From: Pyronema omphalodes
Taxonomy: Eukaryota; Ascomycota; Pezizomycetes; Pezizales; Pyronemataceae
DNA length: 64,000 bases
Direction of reading: 5' to 3'
Assembly (NCBI GenBank): GCA_024516155.1
Contig: JAJJXM010000047.1
Coordinates: 465,532 to 529,531, forward strand
A model generated the notes under the pieces. The model saw only the letters and a list, made by a program, of their open reading frames with translations. It did no database searches and had not been told where the DNA came from. The position numbers were made by a program, and so were the translations under genes. Below, one piece after another: positions 34,363-44,396 of the stretch. Positions within the stretch are counted from its first letter, which is position 1. Each line of letters opens with the position of its first letter.

Positions 34363-35010
34363 ATTAGCCAAAGAGGTTCTTTACCCGGTGTCCAGAGAAT
34401 ATGTATCACGTGCATATGCGGACGACCGTCGACTGGCATCGAATGTACGTACACATAAACAGCATGATGCTCAGGATGGAGCCCGGTGATCCCATGATAT
34501 GTATGCGAAGGTTGGTTATCAATTTCCATTTGAAACGTCAGAATTTGCATGTTATTTGCATGCTGTGATTAAATTTTAGTTCTGTTTTAAGTTTTACAAA
34601 CAATATAGTTCTACTATGTATTTTACTTTCCCGTATACCGCCGAAAACGATAAAAATGAATATATCGTAGTCCGTAGTCCGCAGTTCGTAGTTACCAATC
34701 TACAGTCCGCGCTTGCAACTTTCACACAGTTTATCTTATCTGCAATACGCGGGCGTTATTAGTGCGTGTGTCACTATATATATGTATTACGCTTATTGCC
34801 ACGCATTGTAGCATTCGGCACTAAAATGGTCAATGTCATAGACCATCACTCGTAGTATCCCGGTGGGCGAAGTAGAATTCAACCAATTTAGCGGTATGGC
34901 CAGAAACCCAGATTGGCCAACTCCGTTAACTTCGTTACTGGGGTACTGTAGTTTTTGGCTTGAGTTGTAAAGGAAAATTATAGAGCACTGCGTCATAAAT
35001 TGGGTTGATA

Positions 35011-35340
35011 GCCGTTTGGCTGATACGTCAAAAAGTCACATGGACTTCACCCAATAATTACGGCGTCTACTTGAGCCTTGGTAGAGCATAATTACACGCC
35101 AGTAAAGGCCCAGGTTGTCCTGTTAAGATTCAAAAAAGCGAAAAATAATTCCAGGTGTCATTGACTCTGGTTTGACGCTTTGGCTAATACGTAGAGAAAG
35201 TTTACATGGACTTCTACCAATAATCGCGCTGTCTGTTTAGGCCTTGATAGAGCATTATTGTACGCTAACAGAGATTCAAGTTGTTCCGTGAAGATTAAAT
35301 AAAGCGAAGAGTCATTCCAGGCGTCATTGGCTCTGGTTTA
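35011..35340. repeat. Diverged tandem duplication (two units of about 165 bp)
   Basis: Unit 1 (35011-35173) and unit 2 (35174-35340) align end to end. Most differences are C/T or G/A transitions, as repeat-induced point mutation would leave. No coding content. Confidence 0.8.
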
Positions 35341-35566
35341 GACCCTTTGGTACCTACGCGCACCGCCCATTGACGCACGATAGGCCCGGAATTTCCTCCA
35401 GGAACCGCAAACCAAGATTTACCGCAATAACTATTTAATAACCAGCCTTCCTCCCATCAACTCTCTCGATTTCTTCAGCGATATCTCGACTTCCTGAAGT
35501 TAGCTTCACACGATATCACGCTATCTTTCAGTTACCCGCCCGATTTATCAATTGTCATAGAGCACC

Positions 35567-37159
35567 ATGTCGAGAACCAAAAACCAGCTAGCTGCCAACA
35601 CCTCAACCGGTAACCCCAAGCCGGCTTTGCGCCTGTCATTGGCCGATTATTTGGCAAACCCGCGCTACACAACAAAGGCGCGTAAGGCCACCCCTAGGAA
35701 CAGCTCCGACTCCGACCAAGCTACCCCCGAGAGCCGCCCCACCTCCTCTGAAACTCAACTCACCATCGCGAACCCTGCGTGTATCGCCCTCAGAATCCCC
35801 AACAACGCAAAGGAACTCAAAACCTCTCCCGTCGCGCCTCCGCAAAAACTCGTTCTTCCCACCGGACCCGTACACGCCGCCCTTACAGAGCTTGAAGAAC
35901 TCCAAAAGCAGGCCAAGCACGACAAAACCAGGTTTACCGCCTTTCAACTTGAACAAATTGCTATTCAAATCCTCTGCTGGCAACAGTTGAAAATGCTCGG
36001 CGAGAAAAACGGTCCCAAGGATTTACGAAAGTTGGCTGAGAAAGTGTTAATCAAACATAAAGCCGGTTTGTCACCCTTAGAATCACTTCCTTCCTTCTAT
36101 TGAATAATCATGACTAACATACTACAGAGATTATAAGCGTCGGCGAGATTGCCTACAATGTTATCTACCCCGTGTTGAGGTCAATTGACAGTGCCCCTCA
36201 GCTAAAGATTATCGAGAAAAACTCGCCGCACATATGTTACGAGGATCAGGAGCTATGGAAAAAGCTCATTACCAAGGACTTTGGTCCTGGCGCCCTGTCT
36301 AAATTCAAACTTGAGGACAACAACCGCTGGTCAGCGTTATATGACGTGAGTTTTCCCTTCTCCAACACAAAGACAATGATTAACAAAGAAATAGAAGCAC
36401 CGTGAGGAGCAGGCTCGTGAGCACGACCGCGTCGCCCGCTCTATGAAAAAGGTAATGGAAGCGACCGAGGCTCAGAAGAAGACCATGACCACCAAGCTCG
36501 ACAGGACCTTGGTTATGCCCGCCAGAAAGGGCCGCAGTACAGGCGACGGATGGGGCGCCCGTAACAATTGGGATGCCAAGGTCGGCATCAAAATTAAGGA
36601 CATCGTCAAGAAGTCCAAAATCGAAGCGGATCAAGTCGCCCTCCGTAATAAGTCTGCAAAAAAACCTGTCGCCCACGCCCAAATAAACCCCAACATGGCA
36701 GAAGCTCTGCGCATGCGTCACCAGAACCGAGTCGAATTAACGACCAACGCATCCAAGAAGAGGACTCACACCGAAGAGCCCCCTCATAAGACCAGCCCAC
36801 CTAAGAAGGCTCGTACCACCGGACTTGAACCCCGCACCCAGCCGAAGATCGCTACCAAGGAAGACCGTCGTCAGAAAGACGTCTCTCAGCCACTCCGCCT
36901 ACAGGACGGCCGTCCCCACGAAGCCCGCACTCAGCAGGAGCGCACCCAGCAGCATCACTCCCAACAAGACCGCCACCAACAAGACCGCCACCAACAAGAC
37001 CGCCGCCAACAAGACCGCCACCAACAAGACCGCCGCCAACAAGACCGGCGCATCGACAGCGATAGACGCCGCGACAGCGAAAAACACTACTACGGCGACA
37101 GACGCAACGATAGCGATAGACGCATCGACAACCGTCAACATCCTTACAGACGTACCTAG
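35567..37159 (+). CDS. Elongin A-like transcription elongation factor
   Basis: Three exons, 35567-36065, 36128-36345 and 36395-37159; 493 residues. Introns of 62 and 49 nt have donors GTTTGT and GTGAGT; the first has a CTAAC branch. The elongin A domain occupies about residues 165-300: SVGEIAYNVIYPVLRSIDS, then LKIIEKNSPHICYEDQELWK, a weakly conserved RDFPG-like stretch, and a charged helix beginning KHREEQAREHD. Elongin A stimulates RNA polymerase II elongation and acts as an F-box-like BC-box adaptor in a Cullin-type ubiquitin ligase with elongin C. The 160-residue N-terminal part is longer than usual for the family and of unknown function. The C-terminal 150 residues are basic, with a QQDRH/QQDRR repeat (about residues 420-450) encoded by a 15-bp repeat. 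Domain call moderately secure; product nuclear by inference. Confidence 0.78.
36960..37047 (+). repeat. 15-bp coding repeat (QQDRH/R)
   Basis: About six copies of CAACAAGACCGCCAC-like units inside the last exon of the elongin A-like gene, so copy number changes would stay in frame. Confidence 0.85.
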
Positions 37160-38107
37160 ACGATTTGTATAAACAAATGCTGTCGCAAGGTACAAGTCTT
37201 TTTGTTCTGCTGTTTGTTCTTTTGGGGGGGGGGGGGATAGATGGGCTTAGGCGTTAATTTGGGAAACTGTACTGTACTTTTCTGTAGATAATGAGTCAAT
37301 AATACAAAAACAACGTATAATATCAATAAATAAATGTTTCACAAACAATTCAAACATCTGCTTGATATCAAAATATTTATTCTCGTGAATTCTTATGTTG
37401 TTCCTCGATAAGGCGCTAACATAGCACCATGTACCTAGCTGCTGATCTCCCTCTCCGTTTCTAAATATGCCTGTCCCCGTAGACCACATCTAGATAGCTT
37501 CCAACATAGCTTCACGATACCCAGATTCTCTCCCAGTTTTTTTGGATATTTTTCTGCACTCATAAACGATTTTGATTCCTCCGTTTCAAACCCCGCCTAC
37601 AATTTTGCCCCCCATCTATAACACCGCCACTATCTACTGGCTACTCTGCCGCCTCAATCCATAGATAAAACGGTGTAAAAAAACTAAGACCAGCGCATCT
37701 TGTATTGCCCTACTCATCCGTTGTCCAATGATCTTCACCACCTTCGTTCCTCCCATAACTCACTACTGCAGCAGCGGCCAGCCACGTCAACACTAAACAC
37801 GTCAACCTGGTAGAGTTAATTATCCCGCAGCAACCGCGTGTACTGATTATACCCTAGCTTGTGGGTAAGGTTATGGAAAGCAATGCAAAAAAATGAGGTT
37901 CTGTTGAGAAGATATAAAATCTCGTAGGTCCACTTAAGGAATCGTTTTCTCTTCGGAAACTTGGAAAGTTTTTTTTTCTTTCAATACTTCCTCCTGATTT
38001 TTTTTTGGCTGGAAATACTACGACTACTACTACGACTACGCTTCAATATACATATCATATCAACAATATCAATTGCATAAACACGAAAATATCAAACGAA
38101 TCATATC
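37160..38107. other. Intergenic region, no gene seen
   Basis: 3' flank of the elongin A-like gene with a G13 run (37224-37236), then AT-rich spacer and the T-rich leader of the next gene. Confidence 0.65.
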
Positions 38108-39253
38108 ATGGAACCTGTCACTGTACCTCCGCAAGCTACGCCCTGGCCGTTTTCGTTGATAACTACGGCGAGAAGAGAAGCTTCAAAACCTACGATTGAA
38201 CCCTCAAAGCAATCTCCAACGAATTCAAGACCCGGTTCAAGCTCGAAAATTCCTAGACCTGTTAGTCCAGCAAAATCAGAGACGAAATCAGAACCGAAGG
38301 CCGAGACAAAGACCGAGTCGAAAACAGAATCGAAACCAGAATCGAAATCCGAAGCTGGTCCCGCGACTACATCTACAGTTACAGTTACACCTACAACTCC
38401 AGCTACCCCGCAGCCAATCACACCCATTACCGATTCCGCCACCAACAACCCCGCAGTACCCTCCACCCCAATTGGTCGTCCCTCTTTCCTCTCCCCCCTC
38501 CAATCCCCGCTTACATCTCCAACCGCCTCTCCGCCCTCGGGAATATTCTCCCCCACCGCCGCCCCCTCTATTCTTTCCACCACCTCTGAACCCCCCGCTA
38601 TCTCCCTTGACGCCGCAGTCCTCGACACTACTCCCATCCTAAACGTAAAACTCACCCTCCCCACATCTCGACTCAGCCCCACAGCTGCTGGCTTAAAGCT
38701 CCGTCTAATCGCCTCTCTTCCCGAGGGGTGCGAAAAGCCAATTTCTTTCCATACCCGGGGCACGATATTTGATCCCGAATGTCCATTATTGGGTCGAGGG
38801 GGGTTTTGGGGAATTGCTGATAGCAACAGAAGACCAGTTCGTGTGGGGGCTAATAAAGCTATTGCTGAAGAGAAGGGAGGGAAGGAAAAGAAAATATGCG
38901 CTAGGTTACATGCTGAGGGAGGATTTTTGGATTTTCAGGGTGGAGACTTCATTACCGTTAGACCGGGGGAAACTGTCGAGGTGGAGAAATTGTTTCCCAG
39001 GGAGGATTTGGTGGGATTGAAACGTGGGGATGCGTATACGGTTTATTCGAGACCGGATAGGGAGAAGAAGAAACCGGCGAGGATTATGAGGGCGAAGTGG
39101 GGTGAGAGGGATGAGGTTGCGGAGGGGGTTACGTGGGTGGATGAAGCGGAGGATGGGTGGGAGAAGGTGGATTTGGCTCATGTCGTTAGGGATAGAGGTT
39201 GGTTTGAGGTGGTTGTTGTGGTGGGGAATTCGGTGAGGTTTTTGGTGGTTTAA
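38108..39253 (+). CDS. Uncharacterised fungal protein with low-complexity N-terminus
   Basis: Single exon, 381 residues, starting at the first ATG. I do not recognise the family. Residues 1-175 are low complexity: a charged KSEPKAETKTE-type stretch (about 60-85) followed by Pro/Ser/Thr-rich sequence. Residues about 180-375 look globular and beta-rich: a region from LNVKLTLP to LRLIASL, FHTRGTIFDPECPLLGRGGF, then alternating strands ending in WFEVVVVVGNSVRFLVV. No signal peptide or membrane helix. Strong codon bias and an uninterrupted globular half support a real gene. The coding strand switches from C-rich (to about 38700) to G-rich (from about 38780), as in several neighbours. Confidence 0.75.
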   Translation: MEPVTVPPQATPWPFSLITTARREASKPTIEPSKQSPTNSRPGSSSKIPRPVSPAKSETKSEPKAETKTESKTESKPESKSEAGPATTSTVTVTPTTPATPQPITPITDSATNNPAVPSTPIGRPSFLSPLQSPLTSPTASPPSGIFSPTAAPSILSTTSEPPAISLDAAVLDTTPILNVKLTLPTSRLSPTAAGLKLRLIASLPEGCEKPISFHTRGTIFDPECPLLGRGGFWGIADSNRRPVRVGANKAIAEEKGGKEKKICARLHAEGGFLDFQGGDFITVRPGETVEVEKLFPREDLVGLKRGDAYTVYSRPDREKKKPARIMRAKWGERDEVAEGVTWVDEAEDGWEKVDLAHVVRDRGWFEVVVVVGNSVRFLVV

Positions 39254-39487
39254 GATGTTGCATTTTATTTTTTGGGCGTTGTTTTGGGTTTGGAATTTGG
39301 ATTGGGAATTGGATAAGGAATTGGATTGCTTGCTTGGTTCTGCTGGGATTTTTTTTTTCTTTTTACATAGGATGTTTGCATTGCATATATTACGATTCTT
39401 GTTTATTTACTTCATCAGAATGATATCTCTACTTTTTTCTTACGTACATGGCTTGGGAATTCTATATTGAGTTATGACAGTTATGAT

Positions 39488-39904
39488 TCACTTACTACTG
39501 ACAGGTTCCCGTGGTTGATATTCCCGAAGAATCTCTTTTGCGCGGTGGTTGTGTCGGTGGATGTCATGCTTTACCCCGCTATTTTTTGATAGAGTAATTT
39601 CATGCTCCACCTCCACCGGTCCGACATATATTCCGTTTGGAATTCTCTGTTTTTGACCGCAATCTATATCGGTTTCTCCACAGACCTCCATCTCACATGC
39701 TTCCTCCACTTAACCCATTTCGCAACAATCAATACGGTCCATGACGACTACGCAAGCGGCGTCATCTTCATCGTGAAAATCATGATCGCCCGTCGATTCC
39801 GTCTCCGAACTCGTCGGAGAATCCCTGTGAAGTTTGAATACCATCGGCAGCTTGAGGATCTTCGGCGATTTGCAATAGTTGGACTCGACTCCACACATCA
39901 CGAG
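39488..39904 (-). pseudogene. Possible exon or decayed gene with one in-frame stop
   Basis: A minus-strand frame runs 138 codons with a single TAA at about 39709 (context GAAATGGGTTAAGTGG). It is preceded by a good acceptor (T-rich tract then TTGCCAG, exon from 39904) and ends at a GTAAGT donor-like site near 39490. Composition is acidic then basic with several Cys (DRIDCCEMG, EEACEMEVCGE), and I recognise no family. The GTTAAG at the stop could itself be a donor. It is either a small spliced gene I cannot resolve or a decayed one. Confidence 0.28.
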
Positions 39905-40161
39905 CTGGCAAAAAAAATAAATAAAGATTAATATGTAGGAATTTTATTAATTACGAATTCACCACTTGACACATACGGCCGCTATCGAAAGCAGTAAGAG
40001 TTCCTGTCTGGTTCCTGTCTGTGTAGGGATGGTTCTGGTTATTAATCTGAGGATCGTACAGGATTTCACGATAACATCACAAGCATACATTGAGCCTTCT
40101 CCATTGAGCCTCTGTTCCATATCGTTCCAATGATATATTAAGCTTAAACACTGTGCTCCGA

Positions 40162-40607
40162 TCAGTCTTTAGCAAGTTTCAAATCAGTGATATACTCCAT
40201 GAACTCAAGCCCCGTCACGCGAGGCGATTCGCACAATCCGGAAGCCACTTCGTTTTCAGCTGACCAGTCGCGAACTCCGCCTTCTATCGCATCCTCAAAA
40301 GCAAAACACAGTTTACAACCGCCTGTAAATGCATTCCAGGTGGCTTTCTAGATTTTCGTTTCTTCCCAGTCCTCCTTCTTTGATTGGAACTCCATTCGTC
40401 TCTTCCTGATGCAGTGACTCTACGTATCTCAACAGGGCTTCCTCTCCGCCCACAAGCCGTCCCATCCGTATCACCATGGTCCACCATACATGCAACCCCA
40501 AAGCTGCAGGAACCAAACGCTATTCGCAGTTTCCTTCCCCCCAGTTCATATCTCCTTCCCTGTTTACGATTTCTGGGTTTCGCGGGGTAGGGGTTGACGT
40601 CTTTCAT
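40162..40607 (-). CDS. Possible small spliced gene of unknown function
   Basis: From the ATG at 40607 a frame runs to at least 40424. A second frame, 40347-40162 (61 codons to a TGA), is strongly protein-like, with GGCKLCFAFEDAIEGG and later GLEFMEYITDLKLAKD. Joining 40607-40424 to 40322-40162 (donor GTAGAG, acceptor TTTACAG, 101-nt intron) keeps frame and predicts about 114 residues, but the donor is weak and no clear branch site is seen. I recognise no domain; the Cys pair CKLC might bind metal. Confidence 0.3.
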
Positions 40608-41004
40608 CTGCAGCTAGCGTGTGATCCAGTCATCCCATCCACCTTTGGCGCGCATGAAAAGCGCTGTTTGGGAAGAACGGAAGCTTTCGCGTGCATGCTA
40701 GGGGGGGTATTTAGTTGGACTTTATGTGAGATGCCTCACCATAACGTCAGGGAAGTCCCCCCCTCCCAAGCAAGTTGAATCGGTAATCAGGAATATCGTT
40801 AAACCAGGTTTTTTTACGTACTCGCTACACAAATAGTACAGGAAAGATGAAACTTATACCTTACCTATGGGAGAAATAAATAGCTAGCAAGATGCCCATC
40901 CATCATCATAGGGCTCTCTCTAGATTAGCTAGCTGCTAACTTAGCTTCAGAGCTTCAGAGCTTCAGCATATCACGAATTAATCAATAGCATCAACCACAA
41001 CAAA

Positions 41005-42261
41005 ATGTCAAATATCATCACCAAAAACCTTCCTCCCTTCCTTTCTCGCCTCCTCCGTAAAGCCCACCTTATCCCTACACCAGCTTCTCTCCCGGTACAA
41101 AAAGAAGACACCGTCTGGCTCTACGACAACATAGCCTACCCGTCCTCAAAATCACCCAGCGGATGGACTGCCGAATTTATCAGCGCCTACTTCCTGGCCA
41201 ACTCGGGCAAAAACGTCGCCGAAGTAGTCGCGGACATCTCAGAGAAACTAGGACTTGGAAAAGGCGATGAAGCCGAAGAAAGGATTAGGGAGCGAGTTCA
41301 GTGTTTTTTGGATGTGGTGCAGGAACAGAGAACTGTTGATGTTGAGTTTGCTGGTAATGGAAAAATCACCCTAGGACCGGGTGGAAAGGGTGGGATTGCG
41401 GTTAATCAGTGTGATTTACCAGCGGGATCATATAGAGATGGGGCGGAACTTATTTCTACGGCTGTATTACCAGAGGGAATGGATTTGAGGAATACTATTG
41501 CAGTTATGAAGACTAGGTTTGCTGGGAGTGAGGGGTGGGCTGTGGTTTCGGGTATGTTTCTATCTTTTTTTTGTCATGGCTCATGGTGGAATTTATTTTG
41601 GAAGACTGTGTCATCGTTTCTGGGGATTTGAGAAGGGATATGAAATTAGATATCATGAGATGCTAATAGAACCACAGATATCGACGACACCATTAAAGTC
41701 TCCAACGTCCGGGATCGGCTCTCCCTCCTCCGTCACACCTTCGCTCTCCCCCCCTCCGCGGTCCCCTCCATGCCCCGCCTCTACACCCATCTCAACACCG
41801 TCCTTCGCCCCGCCTGGTACTACCTCTCCGCCTCACCCTACAACCTCTTCCCCATGCTCCGCGAATTCCTCTCCGAGAACTATCCCCAAGGCCAAATCCT
41901 CCTCCGTGAAATGAGCTGGCAAGAACTCGAAAGCTTCATAATCTCCCTCACAGTCGGAACACAAAAATACAAAGAGCGAGAACTAGCCCGTTTAGTCAAG
42001 CAGCTACCGCAAAGAAAATGGGTGTTGATTGGGGATTCTACACAGAAGGATCCGGAGGCTTATGCTACCGCTTATAAGGCCAATCCGGAGAAGGTTAGGA
42101 GGATTTGGATTAGAGTTGTGGAGGGCGTTAATGAGGTTGAGGAGAAGAGGTTGAATTCCGACGAGAGGTTTGTGGCGGCTTTTAAGGGTGTTCCGAAAGA
42201 GGTTTGGAGGACTTTTAGGGAGGCGAGTGAGCTGGAGGCTTTGGTGGGGGAGATTTCGTAG
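41005..42261 (+). CDS. App1-type phosphatidate phosphatase (DUF2183 catalytic domain)
   Basis: Exons 41005-41551 and 41678-42261 with a 126-nt intron (donor GTATGT, acceptor ACCACAG); 376 residues. Splicing creates the HAD-like signature DIDDTIK at residues 183-189, the catalytic DxDxT motif of the App1/Pah1 phosphatases, preceded by a beta-rich N-terminal half (about 40-180). Conserved blocks follow: HLNTVLRPAWYYLSASPYNLFPMLREFL split over two segments, then KWVLIGDSTQKDPEAY, where the GDS/QKD residues fit family conservation. It should hydrolyse phosphatidate to diacylglycerol at membranes; in yeast App1 works at actin patches. This protein is shorter and lacks the proline-rich tail of yeast App1, so a broader DUF2183 role is possible. 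It converges on the THO7 gene downstream. Confidence 0.93.
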
Positions 42262-42853
42262 ATGGTAGGTTGAGGGGCATGGGATGAGGGCTTAGTTTTT
42301 TTTGTAGCGAGTGGAGATTGTTGGATGGATGGTTAATGAGTAATGACTTATGATATAGGAGGATGTAATAGATAAATGATGTTATCAAGAAGCCTTTATC
42401 AAATTTAGTTTTAGTTGACGAATTTAATTTTAGTTAAAGTTGGAGAGATTGTTTAGCGCAGAGGTCGGAGAAGATATCAAGTGGCTAAGGGGTTTTAAAT
42501 TTACTAGAATCTATTATCAAGTAGTACAGCAGACAAAAAACCACATGCATAACATTAATGACAATTCTTGCTCAAGTTTGTAATGTGCTATTAACATCGA
42601 TGCAATACAGTCATTTCACAGAGAAAGAAGAAACGCATATCACAGCCATCGTTATTATATTTTGTATAGCTAATTCTCCGACCTGTTGGTCTGAGACAAA
42701 GAAACCCACAGGAACCATCATATCTTTTTTAGCAAAAATAGAAAAAAAAACATAAAATGATCCACGAATAGTACAACCGTAAAAACCATTCCACCATTTG
42801 AATATAAACAGCAACCATTATCACCCTTACTGGTACAATACTCGTACCGCAGC
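42262..42853. other. Intergenic region between convergent genes
   Basis: AT-rich 3' flanks of the App1-type gene (+) and the THO7-type gene (-). Nothing else seen. Confidence 0.6.
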
Positions 42854-43135
42854 CTAATGACAACACGAGCTAGCACGTTCTCCGTTCTTCTTCTTTTTCT
42901 CACCTAGTAAAGGATGCACAACAACACCCCCTGCAAACGGCTTATTCTTCTCTTTATTCAATCTCGACAACAAAATCTTCTGTCTAATCTTTTCCTTGAT
43001 AGTTTCGATGTCTTCTTCCGATTTCTGGGCATTTTTCTTGGCCATAGCTTTTATCATTGCTTTCTCTAATCTCTTTTCCTTCTGTTTCAACATCTTCATT
43101 TTCTGCCATCGCTTTAAAGAACTATGTATACCCTC
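42854..43135 (-). other. In-frame continuation after the THO7 stop (93 codons)
   Basis: Directly after the TAG of the THO7-type gene the same frame stays open for 93 codons to 42854. It is Lys/Glu-rich and helical, containing MKMLKQKEKRLEKAMIKAMA, KIRQKILLSRLNKEKNKPFA and the end GERASSCCH. It has its own ATGs at 43099 and 43093. Possible readings: a C-terminal extension reached by stop readthrough or by splicing out the stop (an in-frame 72-nt GTGGAG...GGCAG interval exists, with a weak donor), a separate 81-residue gene, or a former C-terminus lost to a nonsense mutation. Confidence 0.35.
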
Positions 43136-44065
43136 CTAAGAAGTATCCATCCGATCCTCATCCCTTATCTCCACCTCTCCTTCCTCCTCCTCTTCCTCCT
43201 CTTCACCTTCCTCCTTCTCATCCTTATCATCCACCGGCATTGGGGTGGTTCCATCCGGTCTTGGAGTATGAGGAGTCCCCTGCATCTGGGCAGGAGTTCC
43301 CTTCTGTATCTCAACCTCCTCACCCTCCTCTTCCTCCTCCTCCATACCATCCCTTCTATCCTGTTCCTCCTTCTCCTCCGCAATCTGTCTACTCATAACC
43401 TCCAGCTGGTTAACAATCATACCAAACTGCTCTCTCCGCTGTTTCCAGACTGTTTCATACAGCTTTCGTTCCTCTTCCAGTTCCCTAATCTCCTCGTTTA
43501 AGCGGTCGATATTCGCATTTTGTTCATCCCTTGCCTTTAGGGTTTTAATCGATAATATATCCCCCGCGATCTTGTCATACACTAGTTTATTCTGCTTATC
43601 CGATTGCGCTTGTGTAAGCTCGTCTCTTAGGGATATTAAAGTTTCCCGGGCTTCGGAACTCCGGGAAAGGATGGATGCTTTATCGTGGGAATATCTTGCG
43701 ACTTCTCTAGTATTGGTAGAAAGAAGAAGTTGGATACGAGTTAAAGCGGCGGTGAAGTAAATAAAGTCCAGATCGATTTCCTCATGGGGATTAGGAGGGA
43801 TGATAGAAGAAGATAGAGTAGTTTGACGTTTCGTTAAGCGGGAGAAAGGTCGGGATTCGAAGAGGAGTGGTCGGGATTTGATAAGATCCTCTGCGTGGGA
43901 GGGGGAGAATAAAGGTTAGTTTCGTTTTACACCTTCTACACTACATACTTTTGAAGACCAAAACTTCTCAAGCTACTTATGGGGCATTTTTAAAAAACAG
44001 ATGGAGAAAATAAGAAGCTGGAGGGAAAGAATACCTTCGATCAAAGGGGCGTTGGGGTTGGCCAT
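43136..44065 (-). CDS. THOC7: THO complex subunit 7 homologue
   Basis: Two exons, 44065-44035 and 43890-43136; 261 residues. The 144-nt intron has donor GTATTC and acceptor CCACGCAG, and the tiny first exon encodes only MANPNAPLIE. Tho7 is a coiled-coil subunit of THO, which couples RNA polymerase II transcription to mRNP assembly and export. The Tho7/Mft1 domain spans about residues 10-180: LLFESRPFSRLTKRQT, the helix LDFIYFTAALTRIQLLL, then KIAGDILSIKTLKARDEQN and a long coiled coil ending QRREQFGMIVNQLEVMSRQI. The tail (about 185-261) is acidic and Glu-rich. The reading frame continues after the stop (separate entry). The promoter contains paired CACGTGAT and ACGCGT motifs. Confidence 0.87.
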
Positions 44066-44166
44066 GGCTGTGTGTGCGCTGTCCCGGGCTGCTGATTCGC
44101 GTTGGTGGTGAGCTGAGAGCTTGAAGGCGCGTCGGAGGTGAATGGTTGGAGCGAAGGTGTCGCGTG

Positions 44167-44197
44167 CACGTGATGTATGTAAGACAATTGTCACGTG
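44167..44197. promoter_or_regulatory. Paired CACGTGAT elements
   Basis: CACGTG at 44167-44172 and 44192-44197, each followed by AT and each about 100-130 bases upstream of the THO7 start. This palindromic E-box is the known target of basic helix-loop-helix factors such as Cbf1 and Pho4; function here is inferred. Confidence 0.45.
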
Positions 44198-44280
44198 ATG
44201 GACACAAAATTGAGCAGTCACGATATAGAGGGCCTTGATGCGAGTTGAAGGGATGTTGGCAAAAGGTAACCGGGCTGTGG

Positions 44281-44322
44281 ACGCGTTACGATTTATGATG
44301 TCGATGTTTTGGGGAGACGCGT
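44281..44322. promoter_or_regulatory. Two ACGCGT (MCB-like) elements
   Basis: ACGCGT at 44281-44286 and 44317-44322, about 215-257 bases upstream of the THO7 start. ACGCGT is the known MBF (Mbp1-Swi6) site; a G1/S role for this promoter is only inference. Confidence 0.4.
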
Positions 44323-44331
44323 ACGAGGTGC

Positions 44332-44396
44332 TGGACAAAAGTGACCGTCACCCCGCGCGGCGCTTAGCACAGAAAAGTGACGGTCACTTTTGTCCA
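44332..44396. repeat. Perfect 20-bp inverted repeat around a 25-bp GC-rich core
   Basis: Arms 44332-44351 and 44377-44396 are exact reverse complements (first arm TGGACAAAAGTGACCGTCAC). Each arm contains GTGAC-S-GTCAC, itself a palindrome around one base. The core is GC-rich, unlike the flanks. Confidence 0.92.

Larger units (their letters stand above)
39254..41004. other. Intergenic region with two doubtful minus-strand coding stretches
   Basis: Apart from the candidates at 39488-39904 and 40162-40607, described separately, the stretch is AT-rich and shows no gene. The last 150 bases precede the phosphatidate phosphatase gene. Confidence 0.55.
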
